Shown: one piece after another, positions 8,205 to 15,808 of the stretch
How the letters are laid out: every line of letters starts with the position of its first letter
How positions within the stretch are numbered: position 1 is the first letter of the stretch
Source: Halopelagius fulvigenes
GTDB lineage: Archaea; Halobacteriota; Halobacteria; Halobacteriales; Haloferacaceae
Direction of reading: 5' to 3'
Assembly: GCF_042662625.1 (NCBI RefSeq)
Contig: NZ_JBHSXH010000015.1
Span: 1,488,001 to 1,552,000, forward strand
Length of the DNA: 64,000 bases
Notes under the pieces: model-generated
Told to the model about the DNA's origin: nothing
The model's database searches: none
Seen by the model: the letters and a program-made list of their open reading frames with translations, nothing else
Position numbers and translations under genes: made by a program

Positions 8205-8222
8205 GGTTCAAATCCGGGCGGT
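8205..8222 (+). repeat. Partial tRNA-Pro 3' copy (candidate att site 2)
   Basis: Identical over 18 bases to tRNA-Pro positions 3184-3201. It is 159 bp after the first copy. Tandem copies fit either successive insertions or decay of a composite attR. Confidence 0.6.
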
Positions 8223-8373
8223 TCTCCCTCTTCCCGACGTAAAAACGGGGACGAGAGGACATACCGCGGCCTCTCGGGAGTCTTCCGATTCTCCGAACAT
8301 CGGCAAATTTTATCTATATACTGAAACAATGTCCGACCCACACGTACATAGAGGACCCAAAACGGCCAAAATC

Positions 8374-8382
8374 CATTAATAG
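8374..8382 (+). promoter_or_regulatory. TATA-like element of the FkbM gene
   Basis: CATTAATA lies about 25 nt before the ATG at 8405, the spacing expected for a leaderless haloarchaeal transcript. Confidence 0.5.
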
Positions 8383-8404
8383 AGCGGCACTAGAGAGATA
8401 GTCC

Positions 8405-9199
8405 ATGATTGATACGTTTGCGCGGCTGGCGACCGCGCTCGGCGTCCGTCCCTTGGCGGCGCGGGGGTACGGACTCGCCAAGGGCGTGGAGTACCGCCTC
8501 CACGGCGAGACGTACGCCGTCGAAGTCGGCGACGCCGCCGCGGAGTTTCGCATCCCGACGAGAAACGAGTTCTCCGACCTCGATACGCTCGAAGAACGGC
8601 CGGTGCTCGAAGCGCTCTTGGGCGAACTCCGCCCGGACGACGTGTTCTACGACGTCGGCGCGAACGTGGGACTGTACTCGTGTCTGGCCGCCGACGCGGT
8701 CGAACCGCCCGTCTTCGCCTTCGAACCCCACCCGGAGAACGCCGACCGGTTGGCGCAGAACGTCGCTCACAACGGCGCGAACGTCTCGCAGTACCGGTAC
8801 GCACTCGCCGCCGAGGAGGGGACGGCCGAGTTGGCACTTGCGTTGGACAAGGTGGGGTCAGCGGGACACAGTCTCGTCGGCACGCCCGGAAAATCCGGAT
8901 ACGGGCGGGTGGAGGTGCGAAAACGCCGCGGCGACGAACTCGTCGAGTCGGAGGGACTGCCGGAGCCGACGGTGGTGAAGATCGACGTGGAGGGGGCGGA
9001 ACACAAGGTTCTCGACGGACTGGCGGAGACGCTTTCTCGCCCGTCGTGCCGCCTCGTCTACTGCGAGGTGCACCCCGAACACCTCCGGATGGCCGGGTCG
9101 TCGGTGGCCGACGTTCGGGACCGACTGGAGGCGTTCGGGTTCGCCGTCGAAGACCGGTCGATTCGGTCCGGGCAACCGTTCCTCCGGGGCGAGAAGTGA
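8405..9199 (+). CDS. FkbM family SAM-dependent methyltransferase
   Basis: Predicted to transfer a methyl group from S-adenosylmethionine, in this family often to a sugar or polyketide hydroxyl; the acceptor is unknown. The 264-residue protein has the Rossmann SAM motif VFYDVGANVGLYS near residue 80, an acidic ribose-binding residue in FAFEPHPEN near 105, and the FkbM-typical KIDVEGAEHKVLDGL near 196. The C-terminus contains YCEVHPEHL. A TATA-like element lies 25 nt upstream. It is the first high-GC gene after the tRNA-Pro island and may serve surface-glycan modification. Confidence 0.85.
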   Translation: MIDTFARLATALGVRPLAARGYGLAKGVEYRLHGETYAVEVGDAAAEFRIPTRNEFSDLDTLEERPVLEALLGELRPDDVFYDVGANVGLYSCLAADAVEPPVFAFEPHPENADRLAQNVAHNGANVSQYRYALAAEEGTAELALALDKVGSAGHSLVGTPGKSGYGRVEVRKRRGDELVESEGLPEPTVVKIDVEGAEHKVLDGLAETLSRPSCRLVYCEVHPEHLRMAGSSVADVRDRLEAFGFAVEDRSIRSGQPFLRGEK

Positions 9200-9239
9200 C
9201 GGCCGTACGTTCATAACCCATCGCGGGACCACACCCCGC

Positions 9240-9914
9240 GTGCCACCCGAGTCGATTCCGTTCTCTCACCTCGCCCGCGCGGCGTACTGTCCGCGGCAGT
9301 TGTACTACGCCGAGAAGTACGACGACCACGAACCGCCCGCGGAGGTGGAGTCGGTCCGCGAACTCGCGTTCCGATACCGCGAACTCGGCGACGCGTCCGC
9401 GGACGAACTCGCCTCCCTCCCCATCGACGTCTCGCCCGCCTCGTACCGCGAGCGTCTGGATTCGCTGGCCGCCCGCGACGACTGGGCTGAACTCGCCGAC
9501 CCGACGACGCGGGACGCCTTCCTCTCCGGACGGGACTGTCACGGCGTCGCGCACAAACTCCTCGAAGTCGGGGACGGCCCGCCGATACCGACAGTCGTCT
9601 CGCCGGGGACGCCGCCGGAGAACGGCGTCTGGAAGCCCCAACGCGTGCGCGCGGTGGCGGCGGCGAAGGCGTTGGCGTGGGAGCGAGAGCGAGAGATACC
9701 CCGCGCACTCGTGGAGTACCCCGCCCACGGCATCGTGCGGACGGTTCGGCTGACGACCCGGAACAAGGGCGCGTACCGCCGGACGCTGTGGACCGTCCGT
9801 TCGACGGAAGGCGTCCCCTCGCGGGTGGAGAACAGAGAGAAGTGCCGCGAGTGCGCGTACCGAACGCGGTGCGGCACGAAAACCCGGTCGCTGAAGACGA
9901 TGCTGGGGTTGTGA
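9240..9914 (+). CDS. Cas4-like protein (solitary, Fe-S-type cysteines)
   Basis: A 224-residue protein with the cysteine layout of Cas4/RecB-like nucleases that bind a [4Fe-4S] cluster: Cys17 in FSHLARAAYCPRQLYY and Cys202, 205 and 211 in CRECAYRTRC. The region between is shorter and less regular than in CRISPR Cas4, and I cannot point to a clear catalytic D...ExK set. The nuclease activity is therefore uncertain. No other cas gene or CRISPR array is in the window, so a housekeeping or degenerate role is possible. The start is a GTG 40 bp after the FkbM gene. Confidence 0.65.
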   Translation: MPPESIPFSHLARAAYCPRQLYYAEKYDDHEPPAEVESVRELAFRYRELGDASADELASLPIDVSPASYRERLDSLAARDDWAELADPTTRDAFLSGRDCHGVAHKLLEVGDGPPIPTVVSPGTPPENGVWKPQRVRAVAAAKALAWEREREIPRALVEYPAHGIVRTVRLTTRNKGAYRRTLWTVRSTEGVPSRVENREKCRECAYRTRCGTKTRSLKTMLGL

Positions 9915-9923
9915 ACCGTCTCG

Positions 9924-10622
9924 TTACTCCCGTTCGTCCTCGTGGGCGGCCAACCACGACTCCACCTCGTCGGCCATCGCGCCGCGCCGGTGGACGACGC
10001 CGCGCCCGGGGTCTACGACCGTGCTCGGGAGTCGTTCGTCCTCGTTTTCGTCGGCGGCGAGTTCGCCGATATCGCGAGACTGCGTCTCGCGGTTCGGTGG
10101 ACGCAGTTCACCGATATCCACGACGGCCCCGACGGCCGACCGGAGTTCCTCGTCCAACCGGTCGGGGTGGGTGACGCTCGGTTCCCCGCTCACGTTCGCA
10201 CTCGTCGCAGTCACCGGCGTCGGCGCGGCGCGGCGGAGGAGTTCGAGGGCGACGGCGTGGTCCGGGACGCGGACGCCCACCCGGTCGCCGCCCGCCGTGA
10301 GTTCGTCCGGCAGTTCGTCGCCGCGTTCGACGACGACGGTGACCGGGCCGGGGAGGAACTCGCGCATGAATCGCTCCTCGAACGGCGTCACCGAGACGTA
10401 TCTGAGCGCCGCGTCAACGTCCGGAACGGCCATCGAGAGCGGTTTCTCCCGGGGGCGGTCCTTCGCCTCGAAGGCGCGTTCGACCGCCGCGGCGTTCGTC
10501 GCGTCCGCGCCGAGGCCGTACACCGTCTCCGTCGGGTAGACGACGAGTTCCCCGTCTTCGACGGCGGCGGCGGCGGCGTCGAGCTCCTCGTCGGTAGCCG
10601 TGGTGTCGTCGGTGGGCGGCAT
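9924..10622 (-). CDS. L-threonylcarbamoyladenylate synthase (Sua5/YrdC family)
   Basis: Makes threonylcarbamoyl-AMP from threonine, bicarbonate and ATP, the first step of t6A formation at position 37 of ANN-decoding tRNAs. The 232-residue product has the YrdC signature: PTETVYGLGADA near residue 29, KDRPREKPLSMAV near 55, LPGPVTVVVER near 85 and TATSANVSGEPS near 135. The ATG at 10622 gives a typical short acidic N-terminus; the frame is open further upstream but without coding character. The protein lacks the longer C-terminal Sua5 domain. It converges on the Cas4-like gene with a 9-bp gap. Confidence 0.9.
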   Translation of the reverse strand: MPPTDDTTATDEELDAAAAAVEDGELVVYPTETVYGLGADATNAAAVERAFEAKDRPREKPLSMAVPDVDAALRYVSVTPFEERFMREFLPGPVTVVVERGDELPDELTAGGDRVGVRVPDHAVALELLRRAAPTPVTATSANVSGEPSVTHPDRLDEELRSAVGAVVDIGELRPPNRETQSRDIGELAADENEDERLPSTVVDPGRGVVHRRGAMADEVESWLAAHEDERE

Positions 10623-10669
10623 AGTCGTCGGGGACGAGGCGACGAACGAGAAAAAGCGTGCCGAAGCGG

Positions 10670-11179
10670 TCAGGCGTGCTCGGAGACCGCGTCTTCGAGT
10701 TCGTCGTAGTCGGGGAAGTCCGGCCACTCCGCGGCGACCCACTTGTACTGCACCGTTCGGTCCTCGTCCACGACGAACGCCGAGGGGCGGTGTTCCGTCA
10801 CGCCGGCCATGCCGTCTAACTCGTTCTCGATGCCCCAGTCGGCGGCGACGCCGGCGTTCGGATCCGAGAAGAGGCGCGCGTCCACGCCGCGTTGCTCCAA
10901 GAACGTCTTGTGCTCGTACGGCGAGGAGATGGAGACGCCGACGGTGGTCAGCTCCTCGGGGAACCCCCTGTCGCGAATCTCGTTCCAGACGTACGTCGAG
11001 GGGAACGCGCCGTCGGCGGGGTGGAACACGAGGAGGACCGGTCCCTCCGCGGTGAGTTCCGACAGCGACGCGTCCTGCCAGTACTCGTCGTTCACCAACG
11101 GGCGCGTGAAATTCGGCGCTTCCTCGCCGACGTCCGGCGCGTCCGGGTCGGGGAGTTCGACCACCTCGAAGTCGGGCAT
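10670..11179 (-). CDS. Peroxiredoxin-like (AhpC/TSA fold) protein without cysteines
   Basis: The 169-residue protein has the thioredoxin-fold layout of peroxiredoxins: GEEAPNFTRPLVN, then VLLVFHPADGAFPSTYVW, VGVSISSPYEHKTF, and a C-terminal VDEDRTVQYKWVA. The position that carries the peroxidatic cysteine in the family is not cysteine here, and the whole protein has none. A standard thiol peroxidase reaction is therefore not possible. It may be a binding or structural derivative. Its start overlaps the stop of the CPYC glutaredoxin-like gene by an ATGA junction, so the two are co-translated and probably work together. Confidence 0.8.
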   Translation of the reverse strand: MPDFEVVELPDPDAPDVGEEAPNFTRPLVNDEYWQDASLSELTAEGPVLLVFHPADGAFPSTYVWNEIRDRGFPEELTTVGVSISSPYEHKTFLEQRGVDARLFSDPNAGVAADWGIENELDGMAGVTEHRPSAFVVDEDRTVQYKWVAAEWPDFPDYDELEDAVSEHA

Positions 11180-11448
11180 CAGGCCGCACCCCCGTCGCCG
11201 TACGTCTTCTGGAGGTACTCCACGATGTTCGCCGACTCGGACATCGTGACGCCGGTGTTCTCGTCGATTATCGCCGGGACGGTCCGCTTGCCCGAGATGC
11301 GCTTGACCGCGTTCCGGTCGGAGTGCATCGGTTCGACGAACCGGGACTCATACGGAAGGTCGAGTTCCTGCAGGACCCGAACTACCCGCTCGCAGTAGGG
11401 GCACGCCTGCAGGCGATACAGCGTTATCGCCGGGTTGTCGCCTGCCAT
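11179..11448 (-). CDS. Glutaredoxin-like / GST N-terminal domain protein (CPYC)
   Basis: An 89-residue thioredoxin-fold protein with the redox motif CPYC at residues 16-19 (LYRLQACPYCERV) and the cis-proline region TVPAIID near 61. A GST-type segment follows (MSESANIVEYLQ). Predicted to exchange thiols and disulfides with small thiols or protein partners in the cytoplasm. It is first in a two-gene operon, coupled by ATGA to the cysteine-free peroxiredoxin-like gene, so it may supply the only redox cysteines of the pair. Confidence 0.85.
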   Translation of the reverse strand: MAGDNPAITLYRLQACPYCERVVRVLQELDLPYESRFVEPMHSDRNAVKRISGKRTVPAIIDENTGVTMSESANIVEYLQKTYGDGGAA

Positions 11449-11558
11449 GGTCGCGTGTACGGACGACGCGTCCCTAAGACCTTCGCTCGCGGGAACCTAC
11501 GCTGCGAGCGGCGGTACCCGCCAAAATCGTACGTTCGTGGACTCAGACCGAGGGTAAG

Positions 11559-11566
11559 CCTTAATT
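11559..11566 (+). promoter_or_regulatory. TATA-like element of the CorC/CNNM gene
   Basis: CCTTAATT is 29 nt before the ATG at 11595 but only 14 nt before the earlier in-frame ATG at 11580. This favours 11595 as the real start. Confidence 0.4.
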
Positions 11567-11594
11567 CCGGGGCCGGACAATGGAACGTAGTTGC

Positions 11595-13037
11595 ATGGGT
11601 TTGCCGCCGCTATACACACACACCGCCGCCGGGGCTATCGTTCCGGGCGGTGCGAGTACGCCCGACACCGGATCTCTCGTCGGGATTGCATCGGCTACAG
11701 CATCGGTGCTCCAACCGGTGCTGCAGTCAGTCCCCGTCAACGATACGACCGTCACCGTCGCCGGTGCGGTCGCTATCGTGTTTCTCATCGGTCTCTCTGC
11801 GTTCTTCTCCTCCTCGGAGATAGCGATGTTCTCGCTGGCGAAACACCGCATCGACTCGCTGGTGGAGGAGGAGCTACCCGGCGCGAAGACGGTGCAGAGT
11901 CTCAAGTCTAATCCGCACCGCCTGCTGGTCACCATCCTCGTCGGGAACAACATCGTCAACATCGCGATGTCCTCTATCGCGACGGCACTGGTTGGCATCT
12001 ACTTCGACCCCGGCACCGCGGTGCTCCTCTCGACGTTCGGCATCACGACGCTCGTGTTGCTGTTCGGCGAGAGCGCCCCCAAGTCCTACGCGGTCGAGAA
12101 CACCGAATCGTGGGCCCTCCGAATCGCCCGCCCCCTGAAGTACTCCGAGTACGTCCTCTTACCGCTGGTCGTCTTCTTCGACTACCTCACACGCGCGATA
12201 AACAAGGTGACGGGCGGTCGGTCGTCCATCGAGACGTCGTACATCACCCGCGACGAGATACAGGGCCTCATCGAGACGGGCGAACGCGAGGGCGTCATCG
12301 AGGAGGAGGAACGCGAGATGCTCGACCGCATCTTCCGCTTTAACTCCACCATCGCCAAGGAGGTGATGACGCCGCGCCTCGACATGAACGCCGTCTCGAA
12401 GGACGCGACCATAGACGAGGCCATCGAGACGTGCGTGCAGGCGGACCACGAACGGGTCCCCGTCTACGACGGCAACCTCGACAACATCATCGGCATCGTC
12501 AACATCCGCGACATGGTCCGCGAGAAGTTCTACGGCGAGGGCGACGGCGAACTCGCGGACATCGTCCAACCAACGCTGCACGTCCCCGAGTCGAAGAACG
12601 TGGACGAACTGCTGACGGAGATTCAGGACCAACGGATGCAGATGGTCATCGTCATCGACGAGTTCGGGACCACCGAGGGCCTCATCACCCTCGAAGACAT
12701 GGTCGAGGAGATCGTCGGCGACATCCTCGAAGGCGACGAGGAGGAGCCCTTCGAATTCCTCGACGACCGGACGACGCTGGTCCGCGGCGAGGTGAACATC
12801 GACGAGGTCAACGAGGTGCTCGAACTCGACCTGCCGGAGGGCGAGGAGTTCGAGACGCTGGCGGGGTTCATCTTCAACCGCGCGGGCCGGTTGGTCGAGG
12901 AGGGCGAGGAGATAGCGTACGACAACATCACCATCCGCATTGAGCAGGTGGACAACACCCGCATCATGAAGGCCCGAATCACCAAAGCGGAGACGCCGCC
13001 GGAGGACGAACAGCAGGAGTTAGAGAGCGAACCGTAG
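11595..13037 (+). CDS. CNNM/CorC (HlyC) family transporter
   Basis: A membrane protein of the magnesium/cobalt efflux type, 480 residues from the ATG at 11595. The DUF21/CNNM membrane domain (about residues 45-230) opens with a hydrophobic helix and FFSSSEIAMFS. Two CBS domains follow, VMTPRLDMNAV...VPVYDGNLDNIIGIV and VPESKNVDEL...IDEFGTTEGLITLED. The end is a CorC_HlyC domain with GEVNIDEVNEVLELDLPEG and ETLAGFIFNRAG. An in-frame ATG at 11580 would add five residues; the TATA spacing favours the later one. The gene is alone and converges on the phosphate transporter. Confidence 0.88.
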   Translation: MGLPPLYTHTAAGAIVPGGASTPDTGSLVGIASATASVLQPVLQSVPVNDTTVTVAGAVAIVFLIGLSAFFSSSEIAMFSLAKHRIDSLVEEELPGAKTVQSLKSNPHRLLVTILVGNNIVNIAMSSIATALVGIYFDPGTAVLLSTFGITTLVLLFGESAPKSYAVENTESWALRIARPLKYSEYVLLPLVVFFDYLTRAINKVTGGRSSIETSYITRDEIQGLIETGEREGVIEEEEREMLDRIFRFNSTIAKEVMTPRLDMNAVSKDATIDEAIETCVQADHERVPVYDGNLDNIIGIVNIRDMVREKFYGEGDGELADIVQPTLHVPESKNVDELLTEIQDQRMQMVIVIDEFGTTEGLITLEDMVEEIVGDILEGDEEEPFEFLDDRTTLVRGEVNIDEVNEVLELDLPEGEEFETLAGFIFNRAGRLVEEGEEIAYDNITIRIEQVDNTRIMKARITKAETPPEDEQQELESEP

Positions 13038-13060
13038 CGCCGGGTCGTCGAACGTCTCTT

Positions 13061-14254
13061 TCAGAGGACCGAACTGACGGCGAGGAACACGCCGTAACTG
13101 AGGGCGAACGCGAGGGCGAGCGACCCGGCCCACGCGAGAACCGTCTTCAGCATCTTGTCCCGGCTGACGCCGCTTCCCCCGGCGGCGTAGCCGCTTCCGA
13201 TGATGGCGCTGACGATTATCTCGTTGAAGGAGACGGGGACGCCGAGGGCGACGGCGGCCTGGGCGATGGCGAAGGAGGGAATCATCGCCGCGATGGAGCG
13301 TCGCGGGCCGAGCGAGGAGTAGTCCTGCGCGAGCGCCTTTATCATCCGCGGCGCGCCGGTCCACGACCCCGCCAGGAGGCCGAGTCCGCCGCCGGCGAGG
13401 ACGACGACGAGCGGAATCGTCACCGCGTCCAGGAGGGGAACGAGCGGTCCGATGGCGAGGCCGACTTGACTCCCGCCGGCGGAGAACGCGACGAGGCCGC
13501 CGAGAAAGAGGAGGAAGTGGCGCTGACCGGCGGCCGGTTCGCGCATGTCGAGCGAGACGACGGCGGCGGTGAGCAGAGCGAAGAGCAGGGCGACGCCGAC
13601 GGTTCCGAGGTCGATTCCGCCGACGGTGACGGTCGGGAGGAAACTCGCGGCGTACCCCGCGAGCGACATCCCGCCGGCGTCCGCCGGGCCGAGGAGCGCG
13701 AATCGGATGTTGGCCACGAGGAAGCCGACGATGCCCCCCAAAACGGGGACGGCGACCCGTTCGGACACCGACTCGCTCCGGAGGAGGCGCGCGGTGGCGT
13801 AGGCGGTGCCGCCGCCGACGAACGGGGTCAAAACCCACAGGCTCACGATGACTTGGTACTTCTCCCACGCGGGCGCGCCCCCGTTGGCCAGTCCGACGCC
13901 GACGACGGCCCCGGTGACGGTGAACGCCGTCGCGATGGGGTAGCCGGTGAAGACGCCGACGGCGACGAGTGCGGCCGCGGTGACGAGCGCGACTATCGAG
14001 GCGGTGGCGGTGAGGACCGACCCGAGAACGAGTTCGTTGCCGACGGCCTGCGTGACGTTCGCACCCTGCAACACCGCGCCTGCGAACCCGAGCAGGCCGA
14101 CGACGAACCCGGCGCGCATGATGGAGATGGCGTTCGCGCCGACGGCGGGCGCGAAGGGCGTCGAACCGGACGACCCGGCCCCGATGGCCCACGCCATGAA
14201 CAGGCTCGCGAGAGAGGCGACGACGAGCGTCAGGAGGACTCCTGTTGCCACCAT
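13061..14254 (-). CDS. PiT-family inorganic phosphate transporter
   Basis: A cation-coupled phosphate permease of 397 residues with about ten hydrophobic segments. PiT family repeats are visible in each half: GANAISIMRAG with LQGANVTQAVGNELV near the N-terminus, and VPVSFNEIIVSAIIGSGYA near residue 340. The protein is almost wholly membrane-embedded, with one charged loop near 265 (SLDMREPAAGQRH). A 59-aa membrane protein gene ends 9 bp upstream and is probably in the same transcript. No pho-type regulator is next to it. Confidence 0.88.
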   Translation of the reverse strand: MVATGVLLTLVVASLASLFMAWAIGAGSSGSTPFAPAVGANAISIMRAGFVVGLLGFAGAVLQGANVTQAVGNELVLGSVLTATASIVALVTAAALVAVGVFTGYPIATAFTVTGAVVGVGLANGGAPAWEKYQVIVSLWVLTPFVGGGTAYATARLLRSESVSERVAVPVLGGIVGFLVANIRFALLGPADAGGMSLAGYAASFLPTVTVGGIDLGTVGVALLFALLTAAVVSLDMREPAAGQRHFLLFLGGLVAFSAGGSQVGLAIGPLVPLLDAVTIPLVVVLAGGGLGLLAGSWTGAPRMIKALAQDYSSLGPRRSIAAMIPSFAIAQAAVALGVPVSFNEIIVSAIIGSGYAAGGSGVSRDKMLKTVLAWAGSLALAFALSYGVFLAVSSVL

Positions 14255-14263
14255 GGCGGCGGG

Positions 14264-14443
14264 CTACTTCCCCCGATATCCCTCGTCGAAGCCATCGCGG
14301 AGTCCGGTCAGCGTTCGGCGAACGAAGAGGTACATGAAGAAGACGAAGGCGAGAAGGACCACCACCAGTCCCACAAGGACGGGATTCCCCGCGACGAACT
14401 GGAAGAACCCATCGACGAGACTCTGCAGCGGACGGGCGAACAT
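14264..14443 (-). CDS. Small single-span membrane protein upstream of the PiT gene
   Basis: A 59-residue ORF starting at an ATG (14443). One hydrophobic helix (about residues 18-42, VLVGLVVVLLAFVFFMYLFV) is followed by a charged tail that begins RRTLTGLRDGFDE. The first 15 residues look amphipathic. It ends 9 bp before the ATG of the phosphate transporter on the same strand, so it is likely the leading gene of a two-gene operon and could be a small regulatory subunit. The family is not recognised. Confidence 0.6.
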   Translation of the reverse strand: MFARPLQSLVDGFFQFVAGNPVLVGLVVVLLAFVFFMYLFVRRTLTGLRDGFDEGYRGK

Positions 14444-14550
14444 GGCCGGGGCTTTCCGGGGGAGAGGTATAGCCGTTTCGCCGCGGCGACGACGCCGCCG
14501 CCACCGAAAGAGAGAAGAGTAATAACATATGAGGAGGATGAACGTTCCAG

Positions 14551-15594
14551 ATGGCGGGTATTCTTCCCTCCCGACCAGACCCGCCGGACGACGACGACAA
14601 GGAGCCTCGCGTGGTGGGGATAGACAGCGAGGGCGTCGAGGACCTACTCTCGGCCATCTCCTCGGACACCGCGCGGTCGATTCTGGCCGAACTCCACGAG
14701 GAACCCGCGACGCCCTCCGAGGTGGCCGACCGGGCCGGCACGTCCATCCAGAACGCCCAGTACCACCTCGAGAGGCTGACCGACACCGACCTCATCGAGG
14801 AGTCCGGGACGGCGTACTCCGAGAAGGGGCGCGAGATGACCGTCTACGCGCCCGCCGACCGCGCCCTCGTCGTCGTGGCCGGGCAGGAGGACGACGCCTC
14901 GGGACTGCAGACGGCGCTCTCGCAACTGCTCGGCGGCCTCGGCGTCGTCGCACTCGGGAGCGTCGTCGTGGACCGACTCGCGCGACGCGGCGGCCCCGCC
15001 TTCTCCATCGGCATGACACGCGGTGGCGGCGGGTCGGCGGGCGGCGCGGGAGGTGCGGAAGGCGGCGGAGGCACGCAGACGAACCTCTCCGGGCAGAGCG
15101 TCGAGACGAACGCGACGACGGGAACGGACGCCGCGGCGGCGACCACGGCGCGGAGCGGAACCACCCCCACGCCGTCTGGCGACGTCGACGAACAGGGCTC
15201 GTCGGCCCACCAGACCATGTCTGGTGACGTTGCCGAGACGCGAAACGCCTCGTCCGCCAACCGGAACGCTTCGCGTTCTGGTGACGACGGCTTCCACATC
15301 GCGGAGGTGACGGAGTCGCCCTCGGAGACGGCGACGGAGGCGGCGCGGACGGTTCCGGAGACGGCGGAGGCGACGCGGCAACCGACGGAGGCCGCCGCCT
15401 CGACGGCGACGCAGACGCCCGCGGAGACGGCGACCGAGGCGGCCCAGACGATCACCGACGCGGCGGCGGGGTCCGGCGACCCGGCGGCGGCGTTCGGCGC
15501 GGCCGTCGCGTCGCTCTCGCCCGGCGAGTTGTTCCTCCTCGGCGGGGTGGTGACCGTCCTCGCCGTCGGCGCGTACTGGTGGATGCGGGGGTGA
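14551..15594 (+). CDS. Winged-helix (ArsR-like) protein with C-terminal membrane anchor
   Basis: A 347-residue protein. Residues 30-100 form an ArsR/MarR-type winged helix (LLSAISSDTARSILAEL, then PSEVADRAGTSIQNAQYHLERL as recognition helix). A glycine patch near 155 and about 170 residues of Ala/Thr/Glu-rich low complexity follow (repeats such as TETATEAA). A single transmembrane helix lies at about 325-343, with the end WWMRG. The layout suggests a membrane-tethered DNA-binding regulator. The target is unknown. It is divergent from the 59-aa/PiT operon, so regulation of phosphate uptake is a possible inference only. Confidence 0.75.
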   Translation: MAGILPSRPDPPDDDDKEPRVVGIDSEGVEDLLSAISSDTARSILAELHEEPATPSEVADRAGTSIQNAQYHLERLTDTDLIEESGTAYSEKGREMTVYAPADRALVVVAGQEDDASGLQTALSQLLGGLGVVALGSVVVDRLARRGGPAFSIGMTRGGGGSAGGAGGAEGGGGTQTNLSGQSVETNATTGTDAAAATTARSGTTPTPSGDVDEQGSSAHQTMSGDVAETRNASSANRNASRSGDDGFHIAEVTESPSETATEAARTVPETAEATRQPTEAAASTATQTPAETATEAAQTITDAAAGSGDPAAAFGAAVASLSPGELFLLGGVVTVLAVGAYWWMRG

Positions 15595-15690
15595 GCGACG
15601 CTCCGCGGTCTTTTCGGCCGTCGGACGGGGGCGGCAGCGTACCGCTCACCGTTAGCTAAAACGGACGTTTCACTTTACGGAGCCTATATC

Positions 15691-15706
15691 GTACCGCGGA
15701 CGGTAC
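15691..15706. repeat. Inverted repeat GTACCG-N4-CGGTAC
   Basis: A perfect 6-bp inverted repeat with a 4-nt spacer, just downstream of a TATA-like run. The same half-sites occur around a 3-nt spacer at 31479-31495, so this may be an operator type. Confidence 0.45.
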
Positions 15707-15784
15707 GTTGAATCGCAGGCGCACGGCGCTTCGGCCCTCCATCGTACCCGAACCGTGTCGAGATCACGCCATTCGGTCTCGCCG

Positions 15785-15808
15785 GGTTCGAATCGCCAGA
15801 TTCGAACC
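15785..15808. repeat. Perfect 10-bp inverted repeat (hairpin), loop GCCA
   Basis: GGTTCGAATC and GATTCGAACC are exact reverse complements separated by four bases. It lies 191 bp after the stop of the winged-helix gene and has no T-tract, so an ordinary terminator is not certain. Confidence 0.5.

Larger units (their letters stand above)
3206..8222. mobile_element. Degenerate integrated island at tRNA-Pro
   Basis: The segment begins directly after the tRNA and ends at copies of the tRNA 3' sequence. The copy at 8205-8222 matches tRNA positions 3184-3201 over 18 of 18 bases. The copy at 8046-8067 matches 3184-3205 at 20 of 22. The interior, especially 5208-7802, is visibly poorer in G+C than the flanks and holds genes unrelated to them. 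No integrase, transposase or replication protein can be recognised. The layout is that of a tRNA-targeted integrative element or provirus that has lost its integrase, possibly after more than one insertion. Confidence 0.6.
7803..8404. other. Gene-poor boundary region with repeated tRNA-like fragments
   Basis: About 600 bp with no supportable gene. It holds one inverted 10-bp and two direct copies of the tRNA-Pro T-arm sequence, embedded in low-complexity GAGCGA/GAACGG-type sequence. From about 8300 it becomes A+T-rich with two TATA-like runs (8306-8320 and 8374-8382). Open frames on either strand here give only arginine- and serine-rich translations. Confidence 0.6.

Noticed and set aside
7861..8262. 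A minus-strand frame with repeated RPDLN-type segments in the att region
   Set aside because: The apparent internal repeat comes only from the T-arm copies. The rest is Ser/Arg-rich with no protein character.
9240..9914. Taking the Cas4-like gene as part of a CRISPR system
   Set aside because: No cas1, cas2, effector gene or repeat array was found in the 64 kb, and the catalytic residues are unclear.
15785..15808. A tRNA T-arm-like GGTTCGAATC that might mark a tRNA gene or fragment
   Set aside because: No acceptor or anticodon stem can be built around it; it is better described as a simple hairpin.
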